From JARRNO01 sp037384885 (GTDB taxonomy: Bacteria > Acidobacteriota > UBA4820 > DSQY01): 9,787 bases of DNA. The stretch spans positions 1 through 9,787 of the forward strand of contig JARRNO010000217.1 in NCBI GenBank assembly GCA_037384885.1. The letters are read 5' to 3'. The translations under genes were made by a program, and so were the position numbers. A model generated the notes under the pieces. That model ran no database searches. It had not been told where the DNA came from and was given only the letters and a program-made list of their open reading frames with translations. The first letter of the stretch is position 1; each line of letters opens with the position of its first letter. Positions 7,614 to 9,787 of this stretch are shown here, in pieces.

Positions 7614-8250
7614 TTATGGGCCAGCGGGCCAAAATGGTGTAGAGATACCGCGCCGGATCGATGGTGAAAACGGCCAGCGCGCGGGCCTGCCCGCTTCGAT
7701 GAAGCGGATTTTTAAACAGCGGGATGAGCTCTACCATGACGGGGCGGGGTGGCGAACCAGAGAGGTACAAATCGGTGAGGTGGGTTTTGCCCGTTGCGAG
7801 CGTCTGAAGCGCCAGCTTTTCAAGAAAACTATTTTTCAGGGAGGACGGATGGCCCGTCGAAACCAGAACCTTAAGTTTCACATTCAGTAGGAGGCAGCCT
7901 TGGTAGCCATAGGCGCGTTGAGTCTCGAGCAGCCTGATGCGAAGGGCGTTCTGCACGGCCGAATTTCTCGGATTTTTTTCGAGATCCATTGCAGCGGTTG
8001 AAAAGAAGGGGCTGTCTTGCAGGACAAGGCCGTCTCCGAGGCGTTCCATTCGCCAGCGTGCCAGCTGGTTGGCCTTCAGGTCGGCGATGGAATGGAGGCT
8101 GCTTTCGGCGTCAAGGCGAAGTTGCCTGGCGGCGTGGCGGTAGTATCCGTAGCCGGTGGCCAGGACGGCGGCCGCCAGAACCGCCAGGATGGCCAGGAGG
8201 CCGGCCGGCAACCGCCGGTAGTTCGGTACATAGTGTCTCGAGCTAGCCAC
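7605..8250 (-). CDS. Kinase segment A: N-terminal TM and proximal half of extracytoplasmic sensor domain
   Basis: From GTG at 8250, about 214 residues belong to the original protein. A membrane helix occupies residues 15-37 (LLAILAVLAAAVLATGYGYY). Then follows the start of a periplasmic CACHE/CHASE-like sensor, with the family's recognisable DLKANQLARWRMERLGDG (57-74), SPFF (80-83), the YGYQGCLLLN strand (114-123) and the strand ending FTIDPARYLY (195-204), then ARWP. In intact relatives the ARYLYPL..WP motif is followed by a long block with LLVRR and LFLN motifs; that block is absent here. The nominal frame runs on to 7402, but its last 70 residues are out-of-frame sequence rich in R, H and P. 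Confidence 0.7.
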
Positions 8251-8256
8251 CGGGCG

Positions 8257-8260
8257 CTCC
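8257..8260 (-). promoter_or_regulatory. Ribosome binding site supporting the GTG start of the kinase gene
   Basis: On the minus strand GGAG lies 6 bases before GTG at 8250. The next residues lead directly into the first membrane helix, so this GTG is the best start. Confidence 0.5.
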
Positions 8261-8336
8261 GCGTTGGAAAGGGATGACGCTTTTTGATGCCTTCAAGAAG
8301 GGTGCCGAAGCGTCGGGGTGGAGAAAAACTCTAGAA

Positions 8337-8353
8337 AGGGGCGAGCAGCCCCT
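8337..8353 (-). terminator. Hairpin in the kinase leader, possible attenuator
   Basis: On the minus strand AGGGGC, loop TGCTC, GCCCCT makes a perfect 6-bp stem. It is followed by TTCTAGAGTTTTTC, which is T-rich but interrupted. It lies about 87 bases before the kinase start. It could act as a leader attenuator, or simply be part of the adjacent repeat, whose edge it overlaps. Confidence 0.25.
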
Positions 8354-8381
8354 CTGCGCTGTCTTTGCGTTTTCGTGTCTC
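8352..8381 (-). repeat. Degenerate CGCAAAG-type dispersed repeat, copy 2
   Basis: The minus strand reads GAGACACGAAA and then ACGCAAAGACAGCGCAGAG, close to the recalled repeat form of alternating CGCAAAG and CGCAGAG units after a GTGAGA-like edge. It is inverted relative to the copy at 4943-4963. Both copies are intergenic and lie just outside the ends of the broken kinase gene. Confidence 0.45.
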
Positions 8382-8624
8382 ACCAACAAGAAGACGCCGC
8401 GATTCGTCCCATCTGTCCTCCATTTCTGCTTGTGTTCCCTGGAGAGCATGAGCAAATCTCCACAACGGGACGCCAGGATCCTACACACTGTTCGGCCGGA
8501 GGCGCCCGATCCGGCTTTAGCATCCTTTGACGGGAATACCGCGAAATGGCGGTTTTCTCCGCTTCAAGGGAACGCGTGAAGCATCCCGTGAAGACCCCCC
8601 TGAACCCCGTTGAGCAACTGTTCA

Positions 8625-8655
8625 TATATATCTTCCGTAGTGCTCGTAAAGTCAA
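8625..8655 (-). promoter_or_regulatory. Candidate promoter of the kinase gene
   Basis: On the minus strand TTGACT (8655-8650; 5 of 6) is followed after 19 bases by TATATA (8630-8625; 4 of 6) within an A+T-rich patch. The spacing is two bases longer than ideal. If used, the transcript has a leader of about 370 bases before GTG 8250, containing the hairpin and the repeat. Confidence 0.3.
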
Positions 8656-8802
8656 GTAAATAGCGGTGGGGTTCGCCGCAGCGTGTCCTGGCGCTTTTCC
8701 CTAAGCAGTTACTGGCTGAATCCGTACACTAATCCTATCAACAACTCCGGGTACGATGAATCGAAGCGCCTGTATGCCGGCTGATGGTCCCCGATGAGGC
8801 TG

Positions 8803-8811
8803 TGCTAAAAT
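8803..8811 (+). promoter_or_regulatory. Extended -10 promoter of the LolA-like gene
   Basis: TGCTAAAAT is a TGn extended -10 with TAAAAT (8806-8811), 5 of 6 to consensus. No good -35 is present, which extended -10 promoters tolerate. Transcription would begin near 8818, giving a leader of about 100 bases. Part of that leader can pair as GCCGGTG with CACCCGGC (one bulged base), ending just before the ribosome binding site. Confidence 0.4.
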
Positions 8812-8903
8812 AACACCCTTAAGGACGCACATTGAATGCAGTCCCGCCGGAGGGGCCGTGGCTTTGAAGCCGGTGTAGCTTCTAAGTTGGGGCACCCGGC
8901 AGC

Positions 8904-8910
8904 GGGAGGA
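8904..8910 (+). promoter_or_regulatory. Ribosome binding site of the LolA-like gene
   Basis: GGGAGGA ends 8 bases before ATG 8919. It decides this start over ATG 8836, which opens a different frame without a ribosome binding site. Confidence 0.6.
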
Positions 8911-8918
8911 AGATCACC

Positions 8919-9787
8919 ATGGCGAAATCACGAAAACAAGCTGGTCCAAGTGGGACGAGCCGTAAGAGAGTGCGGAGAAAGAGGTGCAGGGCTGTTGTCC
9001 GTGCCGCCATTTTGGCCGCGGCTGTGCTGGCCTTCGGCGCGCCGAATGTCCCTGCGTGGCAGCCTAGGCACACGAAGAAGCGGCTGATGGCGAAAGTCGA
9101 AGCGCTGCGCCAGAAAATTGCGGCCGCTTACGATATTCGGACGCCGGGCGCCGAACCGTTCCAGCTCGTGGCGCATTACCGGGCCCGGAACAGGAAGGGC
9201 AAAGTCATTTCGGGAGTGATGAAGTATTACTGGAAATCCCCCGATATCTGGCGTGAGGAGGTCGAAAGCGACGGAAGCCGCGTCATCACGGTCCGTCATC
9301 GAAAGGAAGCGGGGCGGACTGTGACGGGGCACCGCACGCCGGCAGGCGTGTTTATCGAATCGGCGCTGCTCGACGGACTGGCTGTTCCACCTCGAGAAGA
9401 CTGGCCCAAGGCGAAGAAGATCACGATCGAGAACCGGATGGTGGCTTCAGAGAAGTTGACGGCCGTTTCGGTGGAAACGCGCGTCCCTTTGGGGAAGGTG
9501 GCCATCCGTTTGCGTGCGCGAGCTGATGCCTCAAATGCGAAAGACCCCGGGCTTCGAAAGGACGGAAAGGCGCCGTCTCCGGAATGGGTGATCGATGGTG
9601 CCGGCCTCCTTGTGGATTCATCATCGCTCAGGTTGATTGGATGGGCGGGAGGCCTCGGGGACTGGCAAATCTATGACAACAAAAGGTGGCACGGCAAGTG
9701 GGTGCCGACGCGGATCCGGGGATTTCGCGACAAAGTCCAGGTGTCCCTGTGGACCTTGACATCCTTGACCAAATTGAGCGCCGAAAG
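8919..9787 (+). CDS. Exported LolA-like protein, acidobacterial type (C-terminus cut by window edge)
   Basis: ATG 8919 opens a frame of 289 residues with no stop before the right edge. The first 24 residues are very basic (KRVRRKRCR at 16-24), then a hydrophobic helix (AVVRAAILAAAVLAFG, 25-40) acts as a signal peptide or anchor, with a possible cleavage after NVPA. Residues 58-71 are a short helix (KVEALRQKIAAAYD). From 80 onward comes a beta-rich pattern: FQLVAHYRARNRKGKVISGV, MKYYWKSPDIWREEV, then WVIDGAGLLVDS and GDWQIYDNKRWHGKWVPTRI. This resembles the N-terminal region of acidobacterial secreted proteins in which lines such as GTYEEWWVSPDKWRRE recur; some of these, as I recall, continue into a TonB-type C-terminal domain. 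The general fold suggested is LolA/LppX-like, which binds lipids. Family assignment is tentative because the C-terminus is missing. Confidence 0.75.
   Translation, partial: MAKSRKQAGPSGTSRKRVRRKRCRAVVRAAILAAAVLAFGAPNVPAWQPRHTKKRLMAKVEALRQKIAAAYDIRTPGAEPFQLVAHYRARNRKGKVISGVMKYYWKSPDIWREEVESDGSRVITVRHRKEAGRTVTGHRTPAGVFIESALLDGLAVPPREDWPKAKKITIENRMVASEKLTAVSVETRVPLGKVAIRLRARADASNAKDPGLRKDGKAPSPEWVIDGAGLLVDSSSLRLIGWAGGLGDWQIYDNKRWHGKWVPTRIRGFRDKVQVSLWTLTSLTKLSAE

Larger units (their letters stand above)
4985..8250 (-). pseudogene. CACHE-like/multi-PAS hybrid histidine kinase, disrupted in two places
   Basis: Three consecutive open segments on the minus strand, each in a different frame, together spell one hybrid sensor kinase: TM - extracytoplasmic sensor - TM - PAS x4 - DHp (partial) - HATPase - receiver. 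The frame changes at about 7605-7613 and again at 6044-6046, each time by one extra base. The domains also do not join smoothly: about 80-85 residues of the sensor domain are missing at the first junction and about 100 residues at the second, judged from memory of intact relatives. No ribosome binding site precedes the internal starts (ATG 7589, ATG 6010), so they are not independent genes. The start is GTG at 8250 with GGAG 6 bases upstream. An intact protein of this type would sense an external signal and phosphorylate its own receiver domain. As sequenced, no full-length protein could be made, and the phosphoacceptor histidine is absent. Sequencing or assembly error is the main alternative to real decay. 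Confidence 0.75.
8251..8918. other. 668-bp gene-free divergent region
   Basis: No frame here has a ribosome binding site together with a protein-like sequence. Visible items, left to right: a hairpin (8337-8353), a CGCAAAG-type repeat (8352-8381), a weak hairpin ACCGC-GAAATG-GCGGT followed by TTTT on the plus strand (8538-8556), a candidate minus-strand promoter (8625-8655), a second small stem (GCGGTG/CGCCGC near 8663-8679) and an extended -10 for the rightward gene (8803-8811). The stretch from about 8620 to 8760 is clearly more A+T-rich than the flanking genes, as expected of a divergent promoter region. Confidence 0.5.

Noticed and set aside
8538..8556. Hairpin with TTTT on the plus strand, terminator-like
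   Set aside because: Only a 5-bp stem and four Ts, with no plus-strand gene upstream to terminate.
8274..8579. Open frames in the gene-free region (also 8243-8488 and 8380-8655 on the minus strand)
   Set aside because: They run through the dispersed repeat and hairpins, lack ribosome binding sites, and their translations show no protein-like pattern.
8836..8910. Possible riboswitch in the leader of the LolA-like gene
   Set aside because: A bulged hairpin exists, but I found no match to the conserved core of a known class such as the cyclic-di-GMP type.

Overview
The window reads as GC-rich chromosomal DNA from a Gram-negative bacterium, most likely Acidobacteriota. Clues are a DUF5916 outer-membrane-type protein, several small secreted proteins of unknown function, a CACHE-like/multi-PAS hybrid histidine kinase, and a secreted protein at the right edge that resembles an acidobacterial LolA-like family. 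The taxonomic call is an inference; there is no rRNA or other marker gene here. I see no transposase, integrase, CRISPR array, tRNA or rRNA.

Left part (1-4936), envelope genes: a DUF5916 protein with an N-terminal CBM9-like domain (minus, cut by the left edge); a 39-residue, extremely lysine-rich protein (plus, 1856-1975) with its own good promoter and ribosome binding site; a 517-residue exported protein of unknown function (minus, 2022-3575); a DUF2846-like exported protein (minus, 3717-4316) with a near-consensus sigma-70 promoter; and, divergent from it, a small exported DUF2059 protein (plus, 4448-4936).

Middle part (4985-8250, minus): what was once one large membrane-bound hybrid histidine kinase (TM - extracytoplasmic sensor - TM - four PAS - HisKA/HATPase - receiver) now lies in three different reading frames. 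At both frame junctions the homology is not merely shifted: a block of domain is missing. At about 7605-7613 the distal half of the sensor domain is gone. At about 6044-6046 the end of the fourth PAS and the DHp helix carrying the phosphoacceptor histidine are gone. The gene is therefore either a decayed kinase or an assembly artefact made of two internal deletions. Short degenerate CGCAAAG-type repeats lie just outside each end of this gene, in inverted orientation.

Right part (8251-9787): a 668-bp gene-free stretch with one of those repeats, a hairpin and candidate promoters for both directions, followed by an exported LolA-like protein (plus, from 8919) that runs off the right edge.

Most genes have a clear GGAGG-type ribosome binding site 5-8 bases before the chosen start, which moved several starts inward from the longest open frame. 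No coherent new pathway can be read from this set. The best leads are the doubly deleted kinase, the tiny lysine-rich protein and the two orphan exported proteins.
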